A DNA stretch of 54,984 nucleotides from Algoriphagus boritolerans DSM 17298 = JCM 18970 (GTDB taxonomy: Bacteria > Bacteroidota > Bacteroidia > Cytophagales > Cyclobacteriaceae): the NCBI RefSeq assembly GCF_900108085.1, contig NZ_FNVR01000029.1:1-54984 (forward strand), in the 5' to 3' direction. Below, piece after piece: positions 8,672-16,942 of the stretch. Each line of letters starts with the position of its first letter. Positions within the stretch are counted from its first letter, which is position 1. Below the pieces are notes generated by a model. The model saw only the letters and a program-made list of their open reading frames with translations, was not told the DNA's origin and did not search any database. Both the position numbers and the translations under genes were made by a program.

Positions 8672-9581
8672 ATGATGAAGATTCTAAGATTTACATTTTT
8701 CCTGATTTTTGTTACTCTCACACACCTGAGTTTTGCACAGGAAGACACGCCCCATTTTTGGTTGGCAAAAGCGAGAACTGCTATTTTAGCCAACGACACT
8801 CTTCAGGGAATAGCCGATTTACATCAGGCCATTCAATTGGGTTTATTTGATCCACAAGCGATTACCAACAGCAAAGCACTTTCTTTTCTAACCCATGATA
8901 TCAGAGGCAGGGAGTTGATGCAAGGAATCTCCCAAAACCGCTTGCAGCTATCAGATCCTTCCAAACTAAGGGTAGAAACAAAAATTAAAGGAACTCTACC
9001 CTGAAGCCATTTTCCCTCCCATTTATTTTTTGATGGGCAGTTTATCCAATGTTGGCACTCCAGATGGCTGGGCAGGTATGTTGATCGGTGCCGAGCACTT
9101 GAGCAAAGACCCGAATAGTAATTTGGATTCGCTTTCTGAATGGGAGCAGAAGATCATTTTCGATTTTGATCAGACTGTACCCATTATCGTACATGAGTAT
9201 GTGCATTTACAGCAAAAAAACGCATCTGAATCCACCTTATTGGATTTGGCTATCATGGAAGGGGCAGCTGATTTTATCACCCATTTGATTCTCGGTCAAC
9301 CTACTGACCCACGTGTTTTCGATTTTGGAGTTGCTAATGAAGAAAAACTTTGGGTACAATTCGAAACGCAGATGAATGGTGAAAATACCGATGATTGGCT
9401 TTTCAATACCGACAATCCAGAAACTGGTTACCCCGGAAATCTTGGATATTTTATCGGTTTCCGAATTTGCGAAAGCTATTACCATCAAGCGGTGGATAAA
9501 AAATCTGCAATCAAAGAAATGCTCGAAATCAGGGATTTTGAAAAGTTTTTGAAGGATAGTGCTTATGGATCCAAGTATTAA
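8672..9581 (+). pseudogene. Exported HExxH metalloprotease-like protein (DUF2268-like), frameshifted
   Basis: The first part (8672-9004) encodes a signal peptide (ending ...LSFAQ) and a tetratricopeptide-like helical start; it stops at TGA 9002-9004. Shifting one base near 8984-8990, the next frame reads QKLKELYPEAIFPPIYFLMG and continues without stop to 9581. This second part has the zinc-site motif HEYVH in VPIIVHEYVHLQQ, then a conserved 'MEGAADFITHL' glutamate/aspartate segment, as in DUF2268/GldB-related predicted zinc proteases. The seam lies inside the conserved 'YPxAIFPPIYF' block, so one ancestral gene has lost frame by one base (A-rich tract). The 9030 ATG is not a real start because it lies inside this block. 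Function in the family is not established; peptidase activity is inferred from HExxH. Confidence 0.8.
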
Positions 9582-9811
9582 AAAATCTGATTACCTGCTT
9601 CGTTGCCAGTAGGGATCTAGCATATTTCTAATTGATTCTAATATTTGGGAATTGGTAGCCTAAGATCCGAAGGATCATAAATAACAAAGGAATTTCAACT
9701 ACTACCCTGCACTTCGTACAGGGTCATGATTGGTTTGGTTCCTTCAGAGCCATGATTCTCACAAGCTTTTTGGGAAACCCACCTGAGCGTAGTCTACCTT
9801 TTCTCGATCTG

Positions 9812-9836
9812 TGACCAAATGAGCGCTGGCCTAGAC
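9812..9836 (+). repeat. 25-bp direct repeat, copy 2
   Basis: TGACCAAATGAGCGCTGGCC plus TAGAC; 21 of 25 identical to 8279-8303. The stretch 9582-9877 around it contains no gene that I can support. Confidence 0.6.
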
Positions 9837-9877
9837 CTGAGTACTATCCTTTCATAAATTCTTAGTCCAGGACCATT

Positions 9878-10498
9878 TTAAATTGGTCTTTTATTGAATT
9901 CAAACAATAAGGCATCCATAAGATTTCGATAAGATTCTGTCATTTTTAGAGACAAATCATTATCCTTGGAATAGGGACTCAAAGGTATTTTTTTAAGTAA
10001 ATTTTTCAAATCTTCTCCTTGCACCTTTCTTTCTTTCAATTTCTCAAATATTTCTTTGTATAAAATAAAAGTAGATTTGTAGACTTGATGCGCCTGTGTT
10101 AATTCACTTGAGTTTATCAATTTTACATTGAGATCAATCTCAAAATATTTGGAATCAACTTCGGGATAATAACTAATTTTATTTTCGTAATCTCGAACAA
10201 CATCTGCTACTACAGTAAGAAAAAACTTATTCGAATTTAGGATTTCAGGTTCTACACGAAAAATTTTATTATAGTTATCTTGAAATTTAATAACATTAGC
10301 CATTGTATCTTTTATAAGCTGCAAGCGAAACTCCACCCGAACCTTTTCATCATGCTGCCCTAAATAGTTCCAAGCCAAATACAAAGCAAACCCTGCTAAT
10401 ATAACTTGTACCCATTCTGCACTCATATCTAAATAGTTAATTAATTCTTTCCATCGATCCATATTTACAATTTGGCTCCTAACTTTCTTAGCATTCAA
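9878..10498 (-). CDS. Uncharacterised AT-rich single-pass membrane protein
   Basis: A 206-residue protein I cannot assign to a family. Residues about 29-47 (VQVILAGFALYLAWNYLG) form one hydrophobic helix; the N-terminal ~28 residues would be short and the C-terminal ~155 residues are hydrophilic and mostly alpha-helical with Lys/Glu-rich stretches, suggesting a soluble helical domain on one side of the membrane. A second start at Met13 (MDRWKELI) is equally plausible. Codon use is strongly AT-rich compared with neighbours, which suggests recent acquisition. The next gene in the same orientation, 94 bases upstream, is an XRE regulator. The layout (one helix followed by a helical cytosolic domain) is shared by several small proteins of phage-defence or stress islands, but no such role is shown here. 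Confidence 0.6.
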   Translation of the reverse strand: MNAKKVRSQIVNMDRWKELINYLDMSAEWVQVILAGFALYLAWNYLGQHDEKVRVEFRLQLIKDTMANVIKFQDNYNKIFRVEPEILNSNKFFLTVVADVVRDYENKISYYPEVDSKYFEIDLNVKLINSSELTQAHQVYKSTFILYKEIFEKLKERKVQGEDLKNLLKKIPLSPYSKDNDLSLKMTESYRNLMDALLFEFNKRPI

Positions 10499-10592
10499 AC
10501 AAACACTCCATCATTTTAAACAAAATGATGATTGCTAATTATTAATATCCAAAACTATTTTTGGATATTAAAAAATGGTCAAAATACAGTAG

Positions 10593-10997
10593 CTATTTAC
10601 TAAACAGCTTTTCCAATCTTGCCATCATTTCATCCTTTTCTTTGAGCATCCGCTCATAAAGAGCGATTTTTTCTTCGTGAAGTCTAACTATTTGATCTAA
10701 AGGATTGATAGAAGAATTGTAGAAAACAGATGCAGGTTGATTACAATGTTCAAAGGTATTTGAGATTATATTAATCGCCTGCTCCTCATCAAAATTCTTA
10801 AAAGCCTCCACAGGAATCCGCAATATCTCGCCGACCTGACTGAGCAGCTCCTCCTCCACTTCTTCCTTTTGCTCCAGCAGACTGATCTTCTTCTGAGACC
10901 AGTCAGCACCGAGTTCGAAGGCAAGGGATTCCTGCTTGATGCCCATCAACTCTCTGAAGCGCTTGATATTCCGGCCGTGGTGGATCTTTTCGTTCAT
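10593..10997 (-). CDS. XRE-family helix-turn-helix regulator with C-terminal coiled coil
   Basis: A 134-residue protein. Residues about 9-62 form a Cro/C1-type HTH (IKRFRELMGIKQESLAFELG... QKKISLLEQKEEVEEELL), followed by a linker and a C-terminal heptad-like helix (VRLHEEKIALYERMLKEKDE) likely used for dimerisation. This type is frequent in Bacteroidota accessory regions, usually without a known target. Base composition is closer to the core genome than that of the gene downstream of it. Possibly it regulates itself or the membrane-protein gene that follows in the same direction. Confidence 0.85.
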   Translation of the reverse strand: MNEKIHHGRNIKRFRELMGIKQESLAFELGADWSQKKISLLEQKEEVEEELLSQVGEILRIPVEAFKNFDEEQAINIISNTFEHCNQPASVFYNSSINPLDQIVRLHEEKIALYERMLKEKDEMMARLEKLFSK

Positions 10998-11669
10998 GGT
11001 CTTTGAGGTTTTGCTATTGGAAAAATAAGGCTTTTTTGCCTTGCTCGTAAAACTAAATTATTCCAATTCTGCGACTCTGGCAAGGCATCTTAGAAAATGC
11101 GCATTTTTTCACGACGGAAAATGTCGGATTTGAGTCATATTCCGATTTCCAAGCGGCTGATTTCCGACCTCTTAAATCCGATTTTCGCCAACAGATCGAA
11201 ATCTACCATCCCGAATTCCCTATACTCAACCCAATCCCATCCTGGATATAAACCTCCGATTCCAGAGGCTATCCCAAGTCTGATGAATCCGCATTCAAAC
11301 TGGATAATATTTGGTTCCAAATGCCATTTTTATTTATGGTAAGTATAGGGTTTATTTAGGGTTAATTTAGCGTTAATATAACCTAATCCTATATAAACCC
11401 TATATAGAGTCTATTTAAATCCCATCTGAATAATACCTTTTTAATAAGAAAGGTAGAATTATGACATTACCTATTTCCTCAACTCGGAGTAATCTTCTTC
11501 TTTTAGCTTTGAAGTTCAATTGACGCAGGGTGTAATCCGCAGCTGTCGGGAGCAATTACACTTTCCTTTCGTTGGGAATTTGCAATTCGAACTATTTCGA
11601 TACCCAAATCAGCATTTTTAAAATCAAATCTTGATTTGATCAATCGCGTAATTACTCTAAATTTAGATT
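10998..11669. other. 672-bp intergenic region upstream of the toxin-antitoxin pair
   Basis: I see no convincing gene; short open frames on both strands (for example 11135-11320 minus) lack family features. The region contains a long inverted repeat (11344-11404), AT-rich DNA, and a hairpin around 11529-11562 (GTGTAAT ... ATTACAC). It probably carries promoters for the XRE gene (leftward) and the antitoxin gene (rightward). Confidence 0.5.
11344..11404. repeat. Long inverted repeat with nested imperfect palindrome
   Basis: The arms TATAGGGTTTAT (11344-11355) and ATAAACCCTATA (11393-11404) are perfectly complementary over 12 bp. Inside, TTAGGGTTAA and a near-complement TATAACCTAA extend the symmetry. 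It has no T tract, so it is not a standard terminator; a protein-binding site or remnant of a mobile element end is possible. Confidence 0.65.
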
Positions 11670-11873
11670 ATGACAGACACCACATTAAAACTGGAAATCA
11701 ACAGTTTGCCAAAGGAGATGAGGGCAGAGGTTGCGGATTTTGTGGAATTTCTCAAAACAAAATCCAAGTCAAAAACCAAACTTAAAGCCCGGGAATTTGG
11801 ATTTGCGAAGGGCAAAATAAAGCTTTCTCCGGATTTTGATGAGCCCCTAGACGAGTTCAAGGACTATATGTGA
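11670..11873 (+). CDS. Antitoxin of a type II toxin-antitoxin pair (DUF2281-type, VapB-like)
   Basis: A 67-residue protein. The N-terminal half (LKLEINSLPKEMRAEVADFV) matches the DUF2281 pattern 'ikeleeLPeelqeeVldFveFL'; the middle is Lys-rich and the end (SPDFDEPLDEFKDYM) is the C-terminal toxin-neutralising motif 'l..dFdepLddFkdYm' typical of antitoxins paired with PIN toxins. Its TGA stop (11871-11873) shares a base with the ATG of the toxin gene, so the two are translationally coupled. Known antitoxins of this class bind the toxin and autoregulate the operon promoter. Confidence 0.9.
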   Translation: MTDTTLKLEINSLPKEMRAEVADFVEFLKTKSKSKTKLKAREFGFAKGKIKLSPDFDEPLDEFKDYM

Positions 11874-12259
11874 TGGCGTATTTATTGGATACTCATACCC
11901 TTCTTTGGTTTGTATCAGGTGACAATCAGTTACCTGAATCTTCTAGAATGATCATTAAAGACATTCATGAATCCTGCTTTTTAAGCGCAGCAAGTCTTTG
12001 GGAAATCACCATAAAACTCCAGATTAAAAAACTTGAATTGGGAATATCCCTTGAAGAACTTTTTGAATTTGTGGACAGAAATCAGATTGAGGTTATCCCC
12101 ATAAACTACCTCCACCTCCTTCAACTATCCAGATTGCCAGCTCACCACAATGACCCGTTTGACAGATTGATTATCGCCCAGGCGATTTCCGAGAATTTAA
12201 AACTGATTTCCAGAGACAAAATTTTCAAAAATTACTCGGTGAATTTAGTTTGGGATTAA
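11873..12259 (+). CDS. PIN-domain ribonuclease toxin (VapC-like)
   Basis: A 128-residue PIN-domain protein. The acidic active-site residues are visible: Asp6 in YLLDTHTLLW, Glu44 in SLWEITIK, Asp94 and Asp97 in DPFDRLIIAQA, and Asp115 in ISRDKIF. Such toxins are Mg-dependent endoribonucleases that cut tRNA or rRNA when freed from the antitoxin. The ATG at 11873 is preferred to the GTG at 11870 because it overlaps the antitoxin stop (TGATG). All catalytic residues are present, so the module appears functional. Sequences resembling each other flank the pair (about 11520 and 12300). Confidence 0.9.
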   Translation: MAYLLDTHTLLWFVSGDNQLPESSRMIIKDIHESCFLSAASLWEITIKLQIKKLELGISLEELFEFVDRNQIEVIPINYLHLLQLSRLPAHHNDPFDRLIIAQAISENLKLISRDKIFKNYSVNLVWD

Positions 12260-12357
12260 AACACATTTCTAAATATAATCTACTTATTCAAGCCTTCAAA
12301 TTCGACTGAGGCGGTGTGAATTCCCCTTCACTACTCCCTTTTCTCCTATCCCCAAAC

Positions 12358-13560
12358 TCACCGCCCGAACCGATAATACTCGGCCAGTTTATGAACTTTT
12401 CCCTGGAGAAAGTTCTTAATCATCTCCATTCCCTGAACAGAGAACGTGATTCCATTTCCTCCAAAACCCAACACGAATAGCGTGTTTTCAAATTCCGGAC
12501 TCTTGCCAATGTAGGGAAGCCCATCTTTGGTCGTACCAAAAGTCCCGCCCCAACTGAAATCCTCGATGAAATTGACTTCAGGCATGATTTCTTCCAGTTT
12601 ATTTACGAGCTTTTCCGCTTTTCGCTCTTTGATTTTTTGCTGGAAAAACTGGAGGTTGACAGAAGAATCCTCTCCGCCAATGAGGAATCGTCCGTCGTCT
12701 GTCGTTCGCATGTAGAGGTATGGATCACCGGTGTTCCAAATCAGGGTGTTTTGGATGTTTTTATTGAGCTTAATTCCCTGCTCGCTGACCGTTGCATAGG
12801 TGTAAAACAGATCGGCTATTTTTTCTTTGAGCAACTTGGTACTTTCAAATCCGGTACAGCACACGATCTTTTTGGCTTCGATGCTATGTCCGGTTTTCAG
12901 AATCACCCTGGGGTTCTTGCCCGAAGTTTCAATCTGATCGATGTCCGTCTGATCGTAGACCTTCATCCCGCGCTTTACATTCAGTTGGATGAGTTCGTGA
13001 GCCAGTCGGTAAGCATCCACACTTGCAGCTACTTCGGACAAAATGGCCCCATGGCAAATCAACCCGTACTTGGCTTTCACTTCTGACGCGCTAAGCCACT
13101 TCACTCCCAGCTTGTATTTGTTTCGAATTTCAAACTCCCGCTTAAGCCAAACCGAAGCCTTCTTCGAGTGAGCGAGGTACAGACTTTCCTTCATCTCAAA
13201 GCCACAGTCGATCTTAGTATTTTCAATTAACTTTTTCATCTCCAAAATCGCCTCAATCCCGGCCTGATAGCAGATTGACGCTGCCTCTTCACCGATCATT
13301 TCACTCAGGCGATACATTGGCACGTCTATTTCATATTGCAGCATGCTGGTGGTGGCAGAACTGCTACCCATGGCAATATCCCGACGGTCGATCAACATGA
13401 CCTGGTGCCCCGCTTCCATCAGCGCATGACTGATCAAAGCCCCGGTGATGCCTCCCCCGATTACCAGAATTTCAGTTTTGGAATCCGACTGCAGCGATGG
13501 ATAGCTGTAAATAATGCCGTTTTTTACCAGCCAGAATGATTCAAAAGTTCTTAAGCGCAT
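12358..13560 (-). CDS. FAD-dependent amine/amino-acid oxidoreductase (DAO family)
   Basis: A 400-residue DAO-family flavoprotein. The dinucleotide-binding motif is VIGGGITGALISHALMEAGH (residues about 33-52), followed by the 'DRRDIAMGSSSATTSML' region that contacts FAD. The C-terminal GGTFGTTKDGLPYIGKSP and VLGFGGNGITFS blocks close the FAD site. Relatives oxidise glycine, sarcosine, D-amino acids or glycerol-3-phosphate; the substrate cannot be chosen from sequence. No signal peptide, so cytoplasmic. It appears monocistronic, with no close neighbour on the same strand. Length is normal for the family. Confidence 0.9.
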   Translation of the reverse strand: MRLRTFESFWLVKNGIIYSYPSLQSDSKTEILVIGGGITGALISHALMEAGHQVMLIDRRDIAMGSSSATTSMLQYEIDVPMYRLSEMIGEEAASICYQAGIEAILEMKKLIENTKIDCGFEMKESLYLAHSKKASVWLKREFEIRNKYKLGVKWLSASEVKAKYGLICHGAILSEVAASVDAYRLAHELIQLNVKRGMKVYDQTDIDQIETSGKNPRVILKTGHSIEAKKIVCCTGFESTKLLKEKIADLFYTYATVSEQGIKLNKNIQNTLIWNTGDPYLYMRTTDDGRFLIGGEDSSVNLQFFQQKIKERKAEKLVNKLEEIMPEVNFIEDFSWGGTFGTTKDGLPYIGKSPEFENTLFVLGFGGNGITFSVQGMEMIKNFLQGKVHKLAEYYRFGR

Positions 13561-13700
13561 TTAATTTCTATTTAGAAATGATTTTCAGAACCAAAATTTG
13601 TTTGACGGTTGAGAAAGATAAGTTAATCAGCTTTCAATTTACCCAACTCCCAATTGGGGTTGTTTCAAAGATAAACTAACAACAGCCAGGAAATTATTTA

Positions 13701-13736
13701 TAAAAAAAACCTCAAGGAACCTTAACTCCTTGAGGT
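13701..13736 (-). terminator. Terminator of the alpha/beta hydrolase gene
   Basis: A 10-bp stem ACCTCAAGGA / TCCTTGAGGT (13709-13718 and 13727-13736) is followed, reading leftward, by an eight-base T tract on the minus strand. It lies 28 bases beyond the hydrolase stop. Confidence 0.9.
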
Positions 13737-13764
13737 GCTAATTTTTAAAAATTGCAGGTGATGC

Positions 13765-14655
13765 TTATTGGCTTTTATGTCCATAATACTCCGAATCCAA
13801 TGCCTTCTTCGGGCTTTCTTCATCTGATCCATCCAGTGGAAGTCCGGATAGAAACTCCTTCAAAATACTGTTGAACGCCTCTAGTTGCTCCAGATTGGAG
13901 ACATGCCCCGCTTTTTCGATGATATGAAGCATTGAACCTTCGATAGCTTCATGCATCGTTTTGGATTGATCCAACGGAGTGACAGTATCTTCTTTTCCGC
14001 AAATAATAAGGGTGGGAATCTCGACATTAGCCAGCGATGAGCAGGTTTCCGAACGTCCCGAAAGTGCTCTCAACCCTTCCGTAATGATTCGTTCTGAATT
14101 CCCAAAGACCACATCTTTTAATTCCTGAACCAATGCTTTCTTTTCTGCTAATGAATCCTTGTGAAAAACACTTTTCACAAACGCTTCATTGAATTCATTT
14201 GGCCCTTCCGCTTCGATTTTCTTGATCACTTCCATTCGTTTGTCTTTGACTTCATTGGAATCGTAGATGCACCGTGTATCCGCCAAAATCATTGCCTCAA
14301 ACCGCTCTGGGAATCGTGCTTGGGCATTTAAGGCAATATATCCTCCCATGGACAATCCACAGACAACCGCCCTTTGAAATCCTAAAGTATCCATGAAGTA
14401 GATCAGATCACTGCCGAATAAATCAATACTCAGGTTCGTTTCCTCATCGGAAGACTTACCAAAGCCTCTGACATCACAGGCGATCACCCGATAAGTATCT
14501 GATAAAAACTCAAGTTGGCTTTTCCACATTTGTTTATCAAAAGGAAATCCATGAAGAAAGATAATGGGAATGTCCCCTTTCCCCAAGTCATCATAGGAAA
14601 GGTTAAAATTGTTGACAGGGATGGACAAATTGTATCCTTTATTTGCAGTTTCCAT
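13765..14655 (-). CDS. Alpha/beta-fold hydrolase
   Basis: A 296-residue alpha/beta hydrolase with HGFPFD as oxyanion-hole loop (residues about 35-40), nucleophile elbow GLSMGG with Ser102, Asp223 in CGKEDTVTP and His251 in KAGHVSNLEQ, a complete catalytic triad. Close relatives are annotated as 3-oxoadipate enol-lactonase-like or generic esterases; no pathway genes (catechol branch) are nearby, so a specific name is not justified. It has no signal peptide and ends in a charged tail of about 25 residues. Transcribed alone, ending at the terminator at 13701-13736. Confidence 0.9.
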   Translation of the reverse strand: METANKGYNLSIPVNNFNLSYDDLGKGDIPIIFLHGFPFDKQMWKSQLEFLSDTYRVIACDVRGFGKSSDEETNLSIDLFGSDLIYFMDTLGFQRAVVCGLSMGGYIALNAQARFPERFEAMILADTRCIYDSNEVKDKRMEVIKKIEAEGPNEFNEAFVKSVFHKDSLAEKKALVQELKDVVFGNSERIITEGLRALSGRSETCSSLANVEIPTLIICGKEDTVTPLDQSKTMHEAIEGSMLHIIEKAGHVSNLEQLEAFNSILKEFLSGLPLDGSDEESPKKALDSEYYGHKSQ

Positions 14656-15353
14656 AGTTTGTGAGTTTAAGTTGTATTTGGAGGGGAGTTCACGATCTTA
14701 AAATCCTGAACGCCATTTAGTAACTTTGAAAGACTGAACTTTCAGCAGGACTGGTCACAGAATTCAAGCCGAATAAAGTATTCGGGCAAATCAATTTGAA
14801 ACGCGCCTCAATTCTGGGAGATCTGAAACTTGCTCTGCTGAAAAACTAAAAAACCCAAAAGGCCGAATCAAGGAATTTGAGAACAACTTAATTTCAAAAA
14901 AATGCTCTTTCTTGGACAGAAAGGAGGATTTTGTCAAAATTCAAAAATAGCGTACTCGGCCTAAGTGAATTGAAATGAATCACTGATTGAAATTGAAAAT
15001 CAGGATTTGAGTAAAAAACTTTCCAGAAGAGTCGATTTAATAAGTTCATCCAAATCTATAAATACTCCGAAATCGGGTTAAAATCTCCCAATTTGTCTAT
15101 CAAACTCACAGTCAAACTCGCGGGCCACGGTGCGGCATTCCCAATAAAATGGAAGAGCTGATTACCACGGGCTCTACTGCAGGCTACTCCTTTACATCGA
15201 AGGATTCAAAGTTTGGATACTTAAATGAGTCCAAGTTCTACGTGCATAAATTCCCTAAAGATCAACTCTGAATTAAGAATCCTACTTTTTTGATGATTTC
15301 AGATCAATCTCGGCTATTTTAGACCAAATTTTAGCTTAAACTCTCCACCCCTC
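14656..15353. other. Gene-free 0.7 kb with a possible coding fossil
   Basis: No complete gene. A short frame 15149-15271 (+) encodes 40 residues (MEELITTGSTAGYSFTSKDS...) and stays open upstream past 15070 without a start. It ends 82 bases before the alkaline-phosphatase start. Its residue pattern looks protein-like but I cannot assign it; it may be a remnant of a deleted gene. The rest is AT-rich and unremarkable. Confidence 0.45.
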
Positions 15354-16166
15354 ATGCTTAGAAAATCGATTCTAGTACTTGCCCTCTTCAGTGTTTTTGG
15401 ACCCGCTTTGGCCCAGAAAAAAGCCAAAAGCCCTAAAAATATCATTCTGATGATCGGAGACGGGATGGGTGTCTCCCAGATTTATGCCGGTATGGTCACC
15501 AATCACGGACAACTCAATCTGGAAAAATTCCCTGTGGTGGGATTTCATAAAAATCAAGCATCCAACAATTTCGTAACGGATTCTGCGGCAGGTGCTATGG
15601 CTTTTTCCTGCGGGGTAAAAACCTATAACGGAGCAATCGGTGTAGATGCCAATGGTGAAGCAGTACCCTCGATTCTCGAAATTGCGGAGGAAAAAGGACT
15701 TGCCACCGGCATAGTTGCGACTTGCTCCATCACGCACGCCACGCCGGCCAGTTTCATCTCCCATCAAGCTTCCAGATCTTTGGACGAAAACATTGCCTTG
15801 GATTTCCTTAACACGGACATTGATGTCTTTATCGGAGGAGGAAGGAAGTTTTTCGGCAACCGAACAGACGGATTGAACTTAATCGACTCCCTCAAAAACA
15901 GAAGCTATCAAATCGCCAATACGATCGGGGAAGTTCAGCAAATCAAATCCGGAAAACTTGCGGCATTCCTTGCGGAGGAACAGCAGGCAAAATTCTCGGA
16001 AGGACGTGGTGATGAGCTGGTCAAATCCACCGAAACCGCACTAAACATTCTCCAAACGAACAAAAAAGGGATGTTTTTGATGATCGAAGGCTCTCAGATT
16101 GACTGGGGAGGACATGCCAACAGCTATGCATTTGGACTAAAATCTCTCTTTCATTTGGACTGGTAG
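15354..16166 (+). pseudogene. Alkaline phosphatase (PhoA-type), C-terminal part lost
   Basis: It starts with a signal peptide (ending ALAQ) and a normal alkaline-phosphatase N-terminal half: metal ligand Asp36 in MIGDGMGVSQ, nucleophile Ser77 in VTDSAAGAMAF, and Glu/Asp ligands in MIEGSQIDWGGHAN near residue 245-255. Right after HAN the sequence turns into an unrelated 15-residue tail and a TAG. Family members continue for about 200 residues with further zinc ligands (TADHETGG-type His and a last His), which are absent here in all frames. The gene is therefore truncated by a deletion or rearrangement and should be inactive. Terminated by the hairpin at 16232. Confidence 0.85.
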
Positions 16167-16231
16167 GAAGACGGATAATCTGTTAAAGAAATCAAAGAGT
16201 AGTTGGAAACCCTATCTTTTCAATGGCACAC

Positions 16232-16266
16232 AAAAAAGCCTCGTCTCTTCCGAAACGAGGCTTTTT
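16232..16266. terminator. Bidirectional terminator
   Basis: A strong 12-bp stem AAAAAGCCTCGT / ACGAGGCTTTTT with T tracts on both strands. It ends the truncated phosphatase gene from the left and can end the leftward YceI-porin operon from the right. Confidence 0.9.
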
Positions 16267-16405
16267 ACATTATTTGTTGCAGTAAGGATAGAAACCTAAA
16301 ATCTACCTTACAAGGCTAAAGTTCCACCTCTTAGGTCATCGGTCTTCCAGCCCAAAAAGCATAGAAAATTAGTTTGGTGGTACAATTGTGGAGAATAAGA
16401 TGACT

Positions 16406-16930
16406 TTACATCCCCAGGTGAAACTCCAAATCCAACTGGTTTTCGACCTTGACGAGTCCACCGAATTTACTCGGAGGAGATAAGTTGAGCATTTCAAAAT
16501 TGAGAATCAGATTTGCACTCATGCCTTCCTTGTTTCGTTCCAGCAAGATATCCGGGAAATTCAGTTTTTGCCCGACCAGGTCTAAGACCATGCTGCAATA
16601 GACATTTCCCGATTTCAGTCTGAAGTTTGACACAGTTACCAAGGCATAGGGATATTCATTGGCTTTGAGTGTGGATCTGAAATCATTGTTGAGAAGGAAA
16701 TTTCCACAGGAGAAGCTTTTTACCGGGATTTTAAACTCCAGTGTGCTGAGATCCCCTGTGGAATTTAATTGGAGCTTATCCTTCATCCCTACCCTTGAGA
16801 AATCACAGTTGAATTTACCCAATGAGGTATATCCACTGACCTTGACTCTCTGATCGGTAATGACCAGTTCACGCTGCTGCTGTGTCAATGCAGCAAAGAA
16901 AATAAAGATCATTAGGATGAGGACTTGCAT
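16406..16930 (-). CDS. YceI-like periplasmic lipid-binding protein (distal gene of porin operon)
   Basis: A 174-residue exported protein with an N-terminal signal (MQVLILMIFIFFAALTQQQ). The body matches a YceI lipocalin-like beta-barrel: a TSLGKFNC start strand, KIPVKSFSCGN, LKANEYPYALVTV (equivalent to the 'ml.a.kyP.i.F' motif), and a late 'EMLNLSPPSKFGGLVKVENQ' segment that resembles the end of the upstream YceI gene. YceI proteins bind isoprenoid-like lipids. Three cysteines (in FNCDF, SFSCGN and VYCSM) are unusual for the family. It is 12 bases downstream of the porin gene and the last gene of the operon. Confidence 0.8.
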   Translation of the reverse strand: MQVLILMIFIFFAALTQQQRELVITDQRVKVSGYTSLGKFNCDFSRVGMKDKLQLNSTGDLSTLEFKIPVKSFSCGNFLLNNDFRSTLKANEYPYALVTVSNFRLKSGNVYCSMVLDLVGQKLNFPDILLERNKEGMSANLILNFEMLNLSPPSKFGGLVKVENQLDLEFHLGM

Positions 16931-16942
16931 GACTTTTTTGGT

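Noticed and set aside
9030..9581. Separate gene starting at ATG 9030
   Set aside because: The ATG lies inside a conserved block whose first half is upstream in the same frame; it is the second part of a frameshifted gene.
11097..11342. Short frames on both strands in the gap upstream of the toxin-antitoxin pair
   Set aside because: No family features, Pro/Ser or Gly-rich composition, no promoter-like start. Possibly a repeated sequence, but not supported as genes.
11670..12259. Novel defence system
   Set aside because: Both proteins fit an ordinary DUF2281/PIN toxin-antitoxin pair.
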